From NCBI RefSeq assembly GCF_963678635.1, contig NC_087064.1, positions 53,340,684-53,404,683 on the forward strand: a stretch of 64,000 nucleotides of DNA, read 5' to 3'. Source of the DNA: Symsagittifera roscoffensis. Lineage: Eukaryota; Xenacoelomorpha; Acoela; Convolutidae. The position numbers were made by a program, and so were the translations under genes. Shown in pieces: positions 21,650 to 33,439 of the stretch. A model generated the notes under the pieces. That model saw only the letters and a list, made by a program, of their open reading frames with translations. It was not told the origin of the DNA and made no database searches. Position 1 is the stretch's first letter. The number at the start of each line of letters is the position of its first letter.

Positions 21650-22430
21650 TTTGAACAGATTTTAGCCGCCCCGATGTGAGCAGTTTTTTTTTATTTTGTT
21701 CTCGTTCTGTCAACTAAATGTATTTTAATCATATTGATCAAATTGTTTGTTAGTAATGTTCTCTGTTCTCTTTTTTCATTTTCAGTCATTTGCATTGATT
21801 TTTTTTTCACTGATAGTAACTTCTTTTACCAATGATGGTAATGACAAGACCAATGCGGTGATTATCAACAAATGAGCTTTGTTTATAATTGACAGGAAAA
21901 ATAACAATGTACATTGGTCCTTTGGCGACGAATGTCTTTTTCTAGACTATTTTTGTATATGATTCTGAATATAAAACAGTTCCATGAGCAAAATTAGCTA
22001 ATTATTTTTTTGGTAATAATCCGCTCCTTTCTTCTGTAACCTCAAGCTTTTACCCAATATTTCATACATAAAATGTATTTTGACGCTCTCTGATGCTTTT
22101 TAATTGCTTGCAGGCCGTCTGGGGCCGTCTGGGCCAGTTAAAGTGATTAAGGGTGTTTTGTTGCGTGAATGTCAGCAACATTAACCCAAGCCGGAAAAAA
22201 GCGAAAAACATGGCATGCAGTTGTTAACATGGCATGCAATTCTTAATTCCAAATGAGTTAAAGACTTAATTCGCAACGTGAAACTTAAAATTTGGGTTTT
22301 TATTAACCTTTGAAATATAATATTTGAAAATTATGAGTCTGAAATCTGTATTCAATTAAGACAATGCTAAACTCCCACCTACCTAACCCCCTCCATGAGT
22401 CCCTCAGTTGTATGTTGTTCTGTGTTTTAG
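21650..22430. repeat. Diverged third copy of part of the polymerase block, plus unique sequence
   Basis: Bases about 22030-22240 align with 16170-16370 of block 1: 'ccaatatttcatacataaaatgtattt', then 'gccgtctggg', then 'tggcatgcagttgttaac'. They do so with much higher divergence than between blocks 1 and 2. The hairpin and the polymerase remnant are not present here. The rest of the span has no recognisable gene. Confidence 0.65.
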
Positions 22431-22543
22431 TGGAGGGTCGCCAGCTGGCCCTGGACATCCCACACACCCTACTGATCAGCATTGTCATCTACATATCCGT
22501 ATTCGATGTCATCATCAGCATGATCCTAACCACAGTCTTCGAG
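22431..22543 (+). CDS. Internal exon of an unidentified membrane protein
   Basis: A 113-base segment of balanced composition stands out from AT-rich surroundings. A pyrimidine-rich acceptor 'gttctgtgttttag' precedes it and a donor 'gag/gtaggc' follows it. After two bases of a split codon it encodes EGRQLALDIPHTLL and then ISIVIYISVFDVIISMIL, a good transmembrane helix, ending TTVFE. It starts inside a codon and ends on a codon boundary. I do not recognise the family. It is probably a host gene; the preceding exon would lie left of, or inside, the gap. The 39837-40205 terminal exon is a possible partner because it starts in the compatible phase and also encodes membrane helices. Confidence 0.6.
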
Positions 22544-23035
22544 GTAGGCTTCATACATAAACACGCTATACTTCCATCTGCGTATCAATTACTCGTTAAT
22601 CTCTAAAAGCCGTTTTTTCTTGTTTTTAAAAAGATTTTTATCAGACTAACAAATTTGTTCAGCTTAGTATCTTAAGAGATGAGTTGCGTTTTGCAGCTTA
22701 AAAAATTGTAAACAATAATCGCCCAAGGCGAGGTTTTAGACTTGTGCTGCGAGAGAAAGGATCAAAAGTGTGGTGCGAGAGGGGGAAAAATTGTTCGAAA
22801 CAGATGAGCTATCTTATCATAGGGGTCGGTTTTTTGGTCATTTCTTGGGGGTCGGTTTTTCGAAAAATTTTGCGGATCTTTTTTTAGGTTGACCAATTTG
22901 ATTTTCCAAGCTATCCGAAAATACTATAAGGAACTTATTTTGCCAAAAAAACTTCTGCACCGCTGGCAAACTATTCAAAAGATAGGCCAAAAAATTTGGC
23001 AAACTGAATAAAGGGGAGGGGGCGGTCGGTGATTG
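22544..23035. other. Intergenic or intronic sequence
   Basis: After the donor site there is AT-rich sequence with a short 'ggtcggttttt' direct repeat at 22823-22860. No coding segment is recognised. An 81-codon minus-strand frame lacks any recognisable motif. Confidence 0.5.
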
Positions 23036-24169
23036 AGAAAAAGACAGATAATTTAAAATAGTTGTCTTTTCCAAAATCAGCAAAGTGGAGAAATAATTGA
23101 ATGTGTCTCTACCAGGAAATGTGCGGGTTATTTTCTGGTTACTTGACAGGGCTACATGACATGGCGCAACCAGCAGATCACAAAAAAAAACGTTAAAAAA
23201 ACGACGGTTTTGGCAGAAAGCAACTCAAAAACTACCGTTCGAATGAACAAAATTGACTACAATAAAACAAATGGCACTGTTTGCCAAGAGGACGGTAAGC
23301 CCCACCGATTTGTTGCAATATATATATAAAAAAAGTAACACCATCAAGCGAAGAGGACAGTAAATCTCACAAATTTGCCTCACCGCTTGTTCTTTGCAAA
23401 TTAACACAGAGAAAATAACTTCAAATTTAATTTTTTTTTCAACGAATATCATTTTCACAATTCCAATCATCAATTTATTGCCGAAAACAAATTTCGAGAA
23501 CTATCTTTTGAAATACTTTGAAAAACACCCAACAGAAAACTCGAAAAGTATTTAGAAAAAAACTATCGCATAAACCAAAAACACTGATTTTTTGCCCCCT
23601 GAATACCAGAAAGAGAAAAGCTGTTTATCTCGCGAGAGAAAAACATTGTCTGCTACCAGTGCCGCACGCAAAAATTTTTGGACGTTACGAGCGATGGATC
23701 CTGGGCTTTATCTCAGCATAACGAAAAACTTTGATGGATTGCCACGCCGACTTGGGTGTAGCATTTCTGCAACGATAAAAAGCTTTAGAAAATTTGTTGA
23801 AATTGGAACAGTTATTTGCGATTGTGAAAATGACAGATAATTTACAATAGTTGTTTTTTCCAAAATCAGCGAAGTGGAGAAATAATTGAATGTGTCTCTA
23901 CCAGGAAATGTGCGGGTTACTTTCTGGTTACTTAGGGGCTACATGACATGGCGCAACCAGCAGATCACAAGAAAAATGTTTAAAAAAACGACGGTTTTGG
24001 CAGAAAGCGACTCAAAAACTATCGTTCGAATGAACAAAATTGACTACTAAAAAACAAATGGCACTGTTTGCCAAGAAGATTGTAAGCCCCACCGGTTTGT
24101 TGCCCTATATAAAAAAGCAACACCATCATGCGAAGAGGACAATAAATCTCACAAATTTGCCTCACCGCT

Positions 24170-24720
24170 TGTTTTTTGCAAATTAACACAGAGAAAACAA
24201 CTTCAAATGGAATATAGAACATAATAGTGCTTTCAAAAAGGTAATAAACTTAGTGGCGGAAGTCATCGAAAACAAACACTTTGATCAAAGCTTAGAAACA
24301 AGAGTAGTTTGCGACGCTTCAACGTTTGATTTGGGGGCGGCATTAGAACAACTCTTGTCAGAGGGTTGGTTTCCCATCTTACGAAGAAAAATATTCAATT
24401 TATACGTTGAAAATATTACGGGTAGTTTGGGCCGTAAAGCATTTTAAGCAAAAATCATATGGTAAAATGTTCACAATCATGATGGATCACCTAGCCCTGC
24501 TAAGCGCACTGATTGTATCAGGTAAATCAAAAACGGGTCAATCACGACTTGCTCAGTTAAAACACCGCTTAATGCCTTACAGTTTCAAAATAAAACATTT
24601 GGTGGGACAAGCAATGGGACTAATTGATTACATTTTACACAACCTAGTCAGCCCGGCGCTACCAGCAAGCAATAATGATGAAGTATTTACAGTTGCAAAA
24701 TTAAATATATTCATTTGAAA
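24170..24720 (+). pseudogene. Ty3/gypsy connection and RNase H fragment, unit 1
   Basis: Two overlapping frames together cover the end of the reverse transcriptase and the RNase H domain. The first (to 24447) has EHNSAFKKVINLVAEV, then RVVCDASTFDLGAALEQL, where the Asp is the first RNase H catalytic residue. A frameshift follows in the 'SRFLN…EKYS' region. The second frame (24407-24718) has LRVVWAVKHFKQ, then FTIMMDHLALLSAL with another catalytic Asp, and near its end GLIDYILHN with the last Asp position. The catalytic Glu of the usual E-LLAVVWA segment is lost (ILRVVWA). The tail NDEVFTVAKLN matches what commonly follows RNase H in this superfamily. Non-functional. Confidence 0.8.
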
Positions 24721-25879
24721 GCTTGAGAATTTTAGATTGCTTAATGGTGATTAACTAGCCAATAGGAGAGGAGCATGGATAGACTGCCTTGAGATCTGAT
24801 CTAAACAACAGAGAACATGGACATCCCAGAAAAAGCTAAAGTGATACCTGAGTGCTCCAGAAGGGGAATCATACCACAAGAATTAGCTAGAAACATCGAG
24901 GCGAGACTAGAAAAACAAGAGCAGAAAAGGAAAGTGAGAGAGATAAGAACAATGGAATCCCTTATACGCAAAGGACGGAATGCGCGAAACTAAAAATCAG
25001 CCAATCCGATTTCAGTATTCAAAATTGGGAAGAAAGCGTGAAACTCTCAAACAAACTAAACATTTCCAAAGAAATCATAATATTGACGGAATAAAAAACG
25101 GCAGAAAAATGGAAAATTTGCCTATTGTCCCTAGTCGCCGACAATTTGGAACATCTCTGACACTTAAAATGTTTTGTTATACAAGAAAAAAATATCTAAA
25201 CACCGTATTTATTACAGATGTGTCAATTCTAATTGCAAATCAAAAATAACTAGAAATATTTCTATCAATTTATTGCGCAAAAAAAATTTCGAGAATTATC
25301 TTTTGAAATACTTTGAAAAACACCCAACAGAAAACTCGAAAAGTATTTAGAAAAAAACTATCGCATAAACCAAAAACACTGATTTTTTGCCCCCTGAATA
25401 CCAGAAAGAGAAAAACTGTTTATCTCGCGAGAGAAAAAACTGTCTGCTACCAGTGCCGCAAAAATGTTTGACGTTACAAGTGATGGATCCTGTGCTTTGT
25501 CTCAGCACAACGAAAAACTTTGATGTATCGCCACACCGACGTGGGTGAAGCATTTCTGCAACGTGAAAAGCATTAGAAAATTTGTTGAAATTGGAACAGT
25601 TATTTGCGATTGAGAAAATGACAGATAATTTACAATAGTTGTTTTTTCCAAAATCAGCAAAAAGGAGAAATAATTGAATTTGTCTCTACCAGGAAATTTG
25701 CGGGTTACTGTCTGGTTACTTAGGGGCTACATGACATGGCGCAACCAGCAGATCACAAGAAAAATGTTTAAAAAAACGACGGTTTTGGCAGAAAGCGACT
25801 CAAAAACTATCGTTCGAATGAACAAAATTGACTACTAAAAAACAAATGGCACTGTTTGCCAAGGCACTGTTTGCCAAGA

Positions 25880-26380
25880 ACATAATAGTGCTTTCAAAAA
25901 GGTAATAAACTTAGTGGCGGAAGTCATCGAAAACAAACACTTTGATCAAAGCTTAGAAACAAGAGTAGTTTGCGACGCTTCAACGTTTGATTTTGGGCGG
26001 CATTAGAACAACTCTTGTCAGAGGGTTGGTTTTCCATCTTACGAAGAAAAATATTTAGTTTATACGTTGAAAATATTACGGGTAGTTTGGGCCGTAAAGC
26101 ATTTTAAGCAAAAATCATATGGTAAAATGTTCACAATCATGATGGATCACCTAGCCCTGCTAAGCGCACTGATTGTATCAGGTAAATCAAAAATGGGTCA
26201 ATCACGACTTGCTCGGTTAAAACACCGCTTATTGCCTTTCAGTTTCAAAATAAAACATCTAGTGGGACAAGCAATGGGACTAATTGATTACATTTTACAC
26301 AACCTAGTCAGCCCGGCGCTACCAGCAAGCAATAATGATGAAGTATTTACAGTTGCAAAAATAAATATATTCATTTGAAA
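25880..26380 (+). pseudogene. Ty3/gypsy RNase H fragment, unit 2
   Basis: Nearly identical to unit 1 but with an additional one-base change in the 'gattttgggcgg' run, which breaks the GAALEQ frame. The left end is fused to a shortened QEMCGLF segment with a local 'ggcactgtttgccaag' duplication at about 25850-25875. The second frame, with VVWAVKHFKQ and MMDHLALL, is open for 103 codons. Confidence 0.78.
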
Positions 26381-27179
26381 GCTTGAGAATTTTAGATTGC
26401 TTAATGGTGATTAACTAGCCAATAGGAGACGAGCATGGATAGACTGCCTTGAGATCTGATCTAAACAACAGAGGACATGGACATCCCAGAAAAAGCAAAA
26501 GTGATACCTGAGTGCTCCAGAAGGGGAATCATACCACAAGAATTAGCTAGAAACATCGAGGCGAGACTAGAAAAACAAGAGCAGAAAAGGAAAGTGAGAG
26601 AGATAAGAACAATGGAATCCCTTATACGCGAAGGACGGAATGCGCGAAACTAACAATCAGCCAATCCGATTTCAGTATTCAAAATTGGGAAGAAAGCGTG
26701 AAACTCTCAAACAAACTAAACATTTCCAAAGACTTAATATTAATATTTACCGAATAAAAAAACGGCAGAAAAATGGAAAGTTTGCCTATTGTCCCTAGTC
26801 GCCGACAATTTGGAACAGTTCTGATACTTAAAATGTTTCGTTATAGAAGAAAAAAAAATCTAAACACCGTGTTTATTACAGATGTGTCAATTCTGATTGC
26901 AAATCTAAAATAACTAGAAATATTTCTATCAATTTATTGCGCAAAACAAATTTCGAGAATTATCTTTTGAAATACTTTGAAAAACACCCAACAGAAAACT
27001 CGAAAAATATTTGGAAAAAAACTATCGCATAAACCAAAAACACTGGTTTTTTGCCCCCTGAATACCAGAAAGAGAAAAGCTGTTTATCTCGCGAGAGAAA
27101 AATATTGACTGCTACCAGTGCCGCAAAAATTTTCGATGCAAAAATTTTTGATAGAAAAAAAATATCAAAAAAAATCTTA

Positions 27180-27366
27180 AAACGTGTCAATCACGATTTA
27201 CTCGGTTAAAACACCGCTTATTGCCTTTCAGTTTCAAAATAAAACATTTGGTGGGACAAGCAATGGGACTTATTGATTACATTTTACACAACTTAGTCAG
27301 CCCGGCGCTACCAGCAAGCAATAATGATGAAGTATTTACAGTTGCAAAATTAAATATATTCATTTG
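27180..27366 (+). pseudogene. RNase H C-terminal piece, unit 3
   Basis: Only the C-terminal half of RNase H is present, from about the SRFTRLKHRL segment through GLIDYILHN to VAKLN. It is joined directly to the unit head by a deletion of roughly 0.8 kb at about 27180. The same junction occurs in units 4 and 5. Confidence 0.72.
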
Positions 27367-27465
27367 AAAGCTTGAGAATTTTGGATTGCATAATGGTGAT
27401 TAACTAGGCAATAGGAGACGAGCATGGATAGACTGCCTTGAGATCTGATCTAAACAACAGAGAAC

Positions 27466-27678
27466 ATGGACATCCCAGAAGAAGCAAAAGTGATACCTGA
27501 GTGCTCCAGAAGGGGAATCATACCACAAGAATTAGCTAGAAACATCGAGGCGAGACTAGGAAAAAAAGCAGAAAAGGAAAGTGAGAGAGATAAGAACGAT
27601 GGAATCCCTTATACGCGAAGGACGGAATGCGCGAAACTAAAAATCAGCCAATCCGATTTCAGTATTCAAAATTGGTAA
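27466..27678 (+). pseudogene. MDIPE segment, most open copy
   Basis: A 70-codon frame starts MDIPEEAKVIPECSRRGIIP and continues with an Arg/Lys/Glu-rich stretch. Equivalent segments after each RNase H piece (about 24817, 26477, 28457, 30403) start the same way but change frame around the KKAEKE/KQEQKRK stretch, so the true ancestral frame is uncertain. It could be the junction between pol and a downstream leader or the start of another reading frame. Function unknown. Confidence 0.35.
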
Positions 27679-28159
27679 GAAAGCGTGAAACTCTCAAACA
27701 AACTAAACATTTCCAAAGACATATTATTAATATTGACCGAATATAAAAACGGCAGAAAAAGGGAAAGTTTGCCTACTGTCCCTAGTCGCCGACAATTTGG
27801 AACAGTTCTGATACTTAAAATGTTTCGTTATAAAAGAAAAAAATATCTAAGCACCGTGTTTATTACAGATGTGTCAATCCTAATTGCAAATCCAAAATAA
27901 CTAGAAATATTTCTATCAATTTTTTGCGCAAAACAAATTTCGAGAATTATCTTTTGAAATACTTTGAAAAACACCCAACAGAAAACTCGAAAAGTATTTA
28001 GAAAAAAACTATCGCATAAACCAAAAACACTGATTCTTTGCCCACTGAATACCAGAAAGAGAAAAGCTGTTTATCTCGCGAAAGAAAAATATTGTCTGCT
28101 ACCAGTGCCGCAAAAATTTGTTGATGCAAAAATTTTTGTTAGAAAAAAAATATCAAAAA

Positions 28160-28393
28160 ATATCTTATAAAACGGGTCAATCAAGACTTACTCGGTTAAA
28201 ACACCGCTTATTGCCTTTCAATTTCAAAATAAAACATTTGGTGGGACAAGCAATGGGCTTAATTGATTACATTTTACACAACCTAGTCAGCCCGGCGCTA
28301 CCAGCAAGCAATAATGATGAAGTATTTACAGTTGCAAAATTAAATTTATTCATTAGAAAGCTTGAGAATTTTAGATTGCCTAATGGTGATTAA
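28160..28393 (+). pseudogene. RNase H C-terminal piece, unit 4
   Basis: Shares the head-to-RNase H deletion junction with unit 3. The frame from about 28118 runs across the junction, through RLKHRLLPF and GLIDYILHN, to RKLENFRLPNGD and a stop. This shows the segment after VAKLN was coding in the ancestor (a stop interrupts it in units 1-3). Confidence 0.72.
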
Positions 28394-29654
28394 CTAGGCA
28401 ATAGGAGACGAGCAAGGATAGACTGCCTTGAGATCTGATCTAAACAACAGAGAACATGGACATCCCAGAAAAAGCAAAAGTGGTACCTGAGTGCTCCAGA
28501 AGGGGAATCATACCACAAGAATTAGCTAGAAACATCGAGGCGAGACTGAGAAAACAAAAGCAGAAAAGGAAAGTGAGAGAGATAAGAACGATGGAATCCC
28601 TTATACGCGAAGGACGGAATGCGCGGAACTAAAAATCAGCCAATCCGATTTCAGTATTCAAAATTGGGAAGAAAGCGTGAAACTCTCAAACAAACTAAAC
28701 ATTTCTAAAGACTTAATATTATTATTGACTGAATATGAAAACGGCAGAAAAATGGAAAGTTTGCCTATTGTCCTTATTCGCTGACCATTTGGAACAGTTC
28801 TGATACTTAAAATGTTTCGTTATACAAGAAAAAAATATCTAAACACATGTGTTTATTAATGATGTGTCAATTCTAATTGCAAATCCAAATTAACTAGAAA
28901 TATTTCTATCAATTTATTGTGCAAAAAAAATTTCGAGAATTATCTTTTGAAATACTTTGAAAAACACCCAACAGAAAACTTGAAAAGTATTTAGAAAAAA
29001 CTATCGTATAAACCAAAAACACTGATTTTTTGCCCCCTGAATACCAGAAAGAGAAAAACTGTTTATCTCGCGAGAGAAAAAAATTGTCTGCTACCAGTGC
29101 CAATAAAATTTTTGGACGTTACAAGTGATGAATCCTGGGCTTTATCTCAGCACAACGAGAAACTTAGATGAATTGCCACACCGACTTGGGTATAGCATTT
29201 CTGCAACGATAAAAAACTTTCGAAAATTTGTTGAAAATGGAACAGTTGTTTTTGCGATTGAGAAAATGACAGATAATTTACAATAGTTGTTTTTTCCAAA
29301 ATCAGCAAAGTGGAGAAATAATTGAATGTGTCTCTACCAGGAAAGACGCGGGTTACTTTCTGGTTACTTAGGGGCTATATGACATGGCGCAACCAGCAGA
29401 TCACAAGAAAAATGTTTAAAAAAACGACGATTTTGGCAGAAAGCGACTCAAAAACTACCGTTCGAATGAACAAAATTGACTACTAAAAAACAAATGGCAC
29501 TGTTTGCCAAGAAGATGGTAAGCCCCACCGATTTGTTGCCCTATATAAAAAAAGCAACACCATCATGCGAAGAGGACAATAAATCTCACAAATTTGCCTC
29601 ACCGCTTGTTTTTTGCAAATTAACACAGAGAAAACAACTTCAAATGGAATATAG

Positions 29655-30305
29655 AACTTATTAGTGCTTTCAAAAAGGTAATAAACTTAGTGGCGGAAGT
29701 CATCGAAAACAAACACTTTGATCAAAGCTTACAAATAAGAGTAGTTTGCGACGCTTCAACGTTTGATTTTGGGCGGCATTAGAACAACTCTTGTCAGAGG
29801 GTTGGTTTCCCATCTTAAGAAGAAAAATATTCAAATTATACGTTGAAAATATTACGGGTAGCTTGGGCCGTAAAGCATTTTAAGCAAAAATCATATGGTA
29901 AAATGTTCACAACCATGATGGATCACCTAGCCCTGCTGAGCGCACTGATTGAAAACTTTGATGTATCTCCGAAGTTTTCAATCAGTTTTTTGCCCCCTGA
30001 ATAACAGAAAGAGAAAAGCTGTTCATCTCGCGAGAGAAAAATATTGTCTGCTACCAGTGCTGCAAAAATTTTTGACGCAAAAATTTTTGATAGAAAAAAA
30101 ACATCAAACAATTTCTTAATACGGGTCAATTACGACTTGCTCGGTTAAAACACCGCTTATTGCCTTTCAGCTTTAAAATAAAACATCTGGTGGGACAAGC
30201 AATGGGACTAATTGATTACATTTTTCATAACCTAGTCAGCCCGGCGCTACCAGCGAGCAATAATGATGAAGTATTTACAGTTGCAAAATTAAATATATTC
30301 ATTTG
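29655..30305 (+). pseudogene. Rearranged RNase H region, unit 5
   Basis: The N-terminal half (VVCDAS region to DHLALLSAL) lies at 29655-29955. It is interrupted by a re-inserted unit-head segment at about 29955-30120. The C-terminal half (RLKHRLLPF to VAKLN) then follows at 30120-30305. The inserted piece ends with the same junction seen in units 3 and 4, consistent with unequal exchange or conversion between units. Confidence 0.72.
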
Positions 30306-31389
30306 AAAGCTTGAGAATTTTAGATTGCTTAATGGTGATTAACTAGGCAATAGGAAACGAGCATGGATAGACTGCCTTGATATCTGATCTAAACAACAGA
30401 GAACATGGACATCCCAGAAAAAGCTAAAGTGATACCTGAGTGCTCCAGAAGGGGAATCATACCACAAGAATTAGCTAGAAACATCGAGGCGAGACTAGAA
30501 AAACAAGAGCAGAAAAGGAAAGTGAGAGAGATAAGAACGATGGAATCCCTTATACGCGAAGGACGGAATGCGCGAAACTAACAATCAGCCAATCCGATTT
30601 CAGTATTCAAAATTGGGAAGAAAGCGTGAAACTCTCAAATAAACTAAACATTTCCAAAGACTTAATATTAATATTGACCGAATAAAGAAACGGCAGAAAA
30701 ATGGAAAGTTTGCCTATTTTCCCTAGTCGCCGACAATTTGGAACAGTTCTGATACTTAAAATGTTTCGTTATAGAAGAACAAAATATCTAAACACCGTGT
30801 TTATTACAGATGTGTCAATTCTGATTGCAAATCCAAAATAACTAGAAATATTTCTATCAATTTTTTGCGCAAAACAAATTTCGAGAATTATCTTTTGAAA
30901 TACTTTGAAAAACACCCAACAGAAAAAAACTATCGCAAAAATTAAAAACACTGATTTTCTGCCCCCTGAATACCAGAAAGAGAAAAGCTGTTTATCTCGC
31001 GAGAAAAAAAATTGTCTGCTACCAGTGCCGCAAAATATTTTGGACGTTACAAGTGATGGATCCTGGGCTTTATCTCAGCACAACGAAAAACTTTGATGGT
31101 TCGCCACGACGTGGGTGTAGCATTTCTGCAACGAAAAAAGCATCAGAAAATTTGTTGAAAACTGAAGAGTTATTTGCGATAGCACATTTAAGATTGCGCC
31201 TCGACCATTTGATCAAACTTATAGTTTTGCGTATCAGTATTCAAAATTGGGAAGAAAGCGTGAAACTCTCAAACAAACTAAATTTGGCAAACAGATTTGA
31301 GGGGAGGGGGCGTTCGGCGATTGAGAAAAATGACAGATAATTTACAATAGTTGTCTTTTCCAAAATCAGCAAAGTTAAGAAATAATTGA

Positions 31390-31647
31390 ATGTGTCTCTA
31401 CCAGGAAATGTGCGGGTTATTTTCTGGTTACTTGACAGGGCTACATGACATGGCGCAACCAGCAGATCACAAAAAAAGCGTTAAAAAAACGACGGTTTTG
31501 GCAGAAAGCAACTCAAAAACTACCGTTCGAATGAACAAAATTGACTACAATAAAACAAATGGCACTGTTTGCCAAGAAGACGGTAAGCCCCACCGATTTG
31601 TTGCAATATTAATAAAAAGCAACACCATCAAGCGAAGAGGACAGTAA
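31390..31647 (+). pseudogene. QEMCGLF segment, most open copy
   Basis: An 85-codon frame contains LYQEMCGLFSGYL, then DHKKSVKKTTVLAES and CQEDGKPHRFVA. Versions at about 23090, 23885, 25670 and 29320 have stops. In full units it lies just before the RT/RNase H part, so it should belong to the same retrotransposon pol or gag-pol, but I cannot assign a domain to it. Confidence 0.35.
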
Positions 31648-32190
31648 GTTTCACAAATTTGCCTCACCGATTTTTCTTTGCAAATTAACACAGAGAAAAC
31701 AACTTCAAATTTAATTTTTTTTCAACGAATATCATTCTCACAAACCCAATGATCATTTTATTGCCGAAAATAAATTTCGAGAACTATCTTTTCAAATACT
31801 TTGAAAAACACCCAACAGAAACTCGAAAGGTATTTAGAAAAAAAACTATCACATAAACCGAAAACACAGATTTTTTGCCCCCTGAATACCAGAAAGAGAA
31901 AAGCTGTTAATCTCGCGAGAGAAAAAAATTGTCTGCTACCAGTGCCGCAAAATATTTTGGACGTTACAAGTGATGGATCCTGGGCTTTATCTCAGCACAA
32001 CGAAAAACTTTGATGGATCGCCACGCCGACTTGGGTGTAGCATTTCTGCAACGAAAAAAGCATTAGAAAATTTGTTGAAAACGGAACAGTTATTTGCGAT
32101 GGCACATTTAAGATTGCACCTAGACCATTTGACCAAACTTATAGTTTTTGTGCGATTTTTTGGAGAGCGAAAAATTGCCGTGTGTTGAGC

Positions 32191-33000
32191 GCTTATCATA
32201 GGAAAACAGCAAAGCCAGTACGAAATCATTTTACCGAAGTTGCAAGAAAAAAATTTTGAAATTTTTCGGGATCTTTTTTCTGAAATGATGATTTCGGACT
32301 TCAAGATTGGATTTATTTCGAAAAACAAGAAGTTTTACCCGATACAGCCCATTATGGTTGCTGTTTTTATTATACCCAGGCCATTTATCGTCGATTTTAA
32401 GCCCTAGAATTGACTCAAACTCACAAAAGAAATCAAAATTTCAAAATTTTTCGCGGAAAATTTTTGCCATGGGGTTCGTTTCTCAAAATTCAGTAGCAAG
32501 TTACTACGATCGACAAAGCCAAGGTAACCAATCGCTTGCTAGTGGTTTGCCAAAAATTATAGATTTTTTTTAACTCATTTCCAATTTTTGATTTGAAATT
32601 TTTGACATTTATCAAAATACAATAGAATGTAGACAACAAACTCTACAATTTACGAACTACTAATATCTGCGAAAGCTGGCATTCAAGTTGGAACCGAGAA
32701 ATTGCCCGTGTCAGGCCATCCTTGTGGACGATAATTTTTTCCTAAAATTTTAGAAAAAACGCAGACTGTTTTTTTTCCTCCAGATTTGAACGAGGCGAAA
32801 AACCGACAGCACAAAAATTCAAATGGCGGCAACTGAAAGCAAAAATACGCATATTAGAAAAACTCATATGAAACTGGTGTAATAACTCTGGATTAGTATT
32901 TGAACAATATGTCTATTGTTTCTCGAAATTTGCAAGTTTTCTGCTATTTGTTTTGGTATTTTTTTTTAAGATTTAAGATCATTTATCCACGAGGGATAGG
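32191..33000. other. Sequence without recognised features
   Basis: AT-rich, no clear repeat elsewhere in the window and no domain. An 88-codon plus-strand frame at 32307-32573 has no recognisable motif. Confidence 0.5.
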
Positions 33001-33205
33001 ACCAACATACGAGCTGTACAGCTCATCACGGCGAACCGCTGTTGTACCCTGCTTAAGAATTACATGCAATTTTTTTTGGTTATTTTTCTGGGCTGGGTAA
33101 TGTTGCCTCACCCTCAAGCAACGAGCACGGATCATGGTGGGCCTCTAACATCCGACCTTTCGATTGAGAGGCGGAGACGTAACCACTTCACCACTGCTCC
33201 CTAAA
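33001..33205 (-). mobile_element. tRNA-derived SINE-like segment
   Basis: On the minus strand the sequence starts 'gggagcagtggtgaagtggtt', followed by 'cgcctctcaatcgaaaggtcgga'. This is the pattern of a tRNA 5' half with an A-box-like 'tggtgaagtgg' and a degenerate B-box. The downstream part, 'gcccaccatgatccgtgctcgttgcttgagggtgaggca', is tRNA-unrelated body. The cloverleaf stems are no longer complementary, so it is not a working tRNA. I see no clear A tail or target duplication, so boundaries are approximate. Confidence 0.5.
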
Positions 33206-33439
33206 TTTGTATATATTATTCAATTTCATTCGATATGTTTTTTATCCAATTTTGGCAATTGACTCATTCTTTTAATTGACTTTTGTTTTTTTTTGTTTAA
33301 CCCGGCCTACAAGGCGAACAATTAACACAAACCCCTTCCGGCCCAGAAACACGAGGGAGGTAATTGAAACGAAAATCACCGAGTAAATCAAAATGAAACG
33401 GGAGGCCCTAAGAAAGAAAAATTATCCCCATACAAAAGT

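Larger units (their letters stand above)
23036..32190 (+). repeat. Array of seven Ty3/gypsy pol-fragment units
   Basis: The unit head, around 'atcaattt(a/t)ttgcgcaaaacaaatttcgagaa', recurs at 23469, 25264, 26928, 27915, 28908, 30856 and 31752. This gives unit lengths of about 1795, 1664, 987, 993, 1948 and 896 bases, with a final partial unit. A full unit has, in order: a head with PPEYQKEKSCLSRE, a segment with DPGLYLST..NFDG, a QEMCGLFSGYL segment, the RNase H region, a MDIPE segment, and a tail with VPSRRQFGT. Short units arise by deletion. All copies carry stops or frameshifts. Whole LTRs are not visible. Confidence 0.9.
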
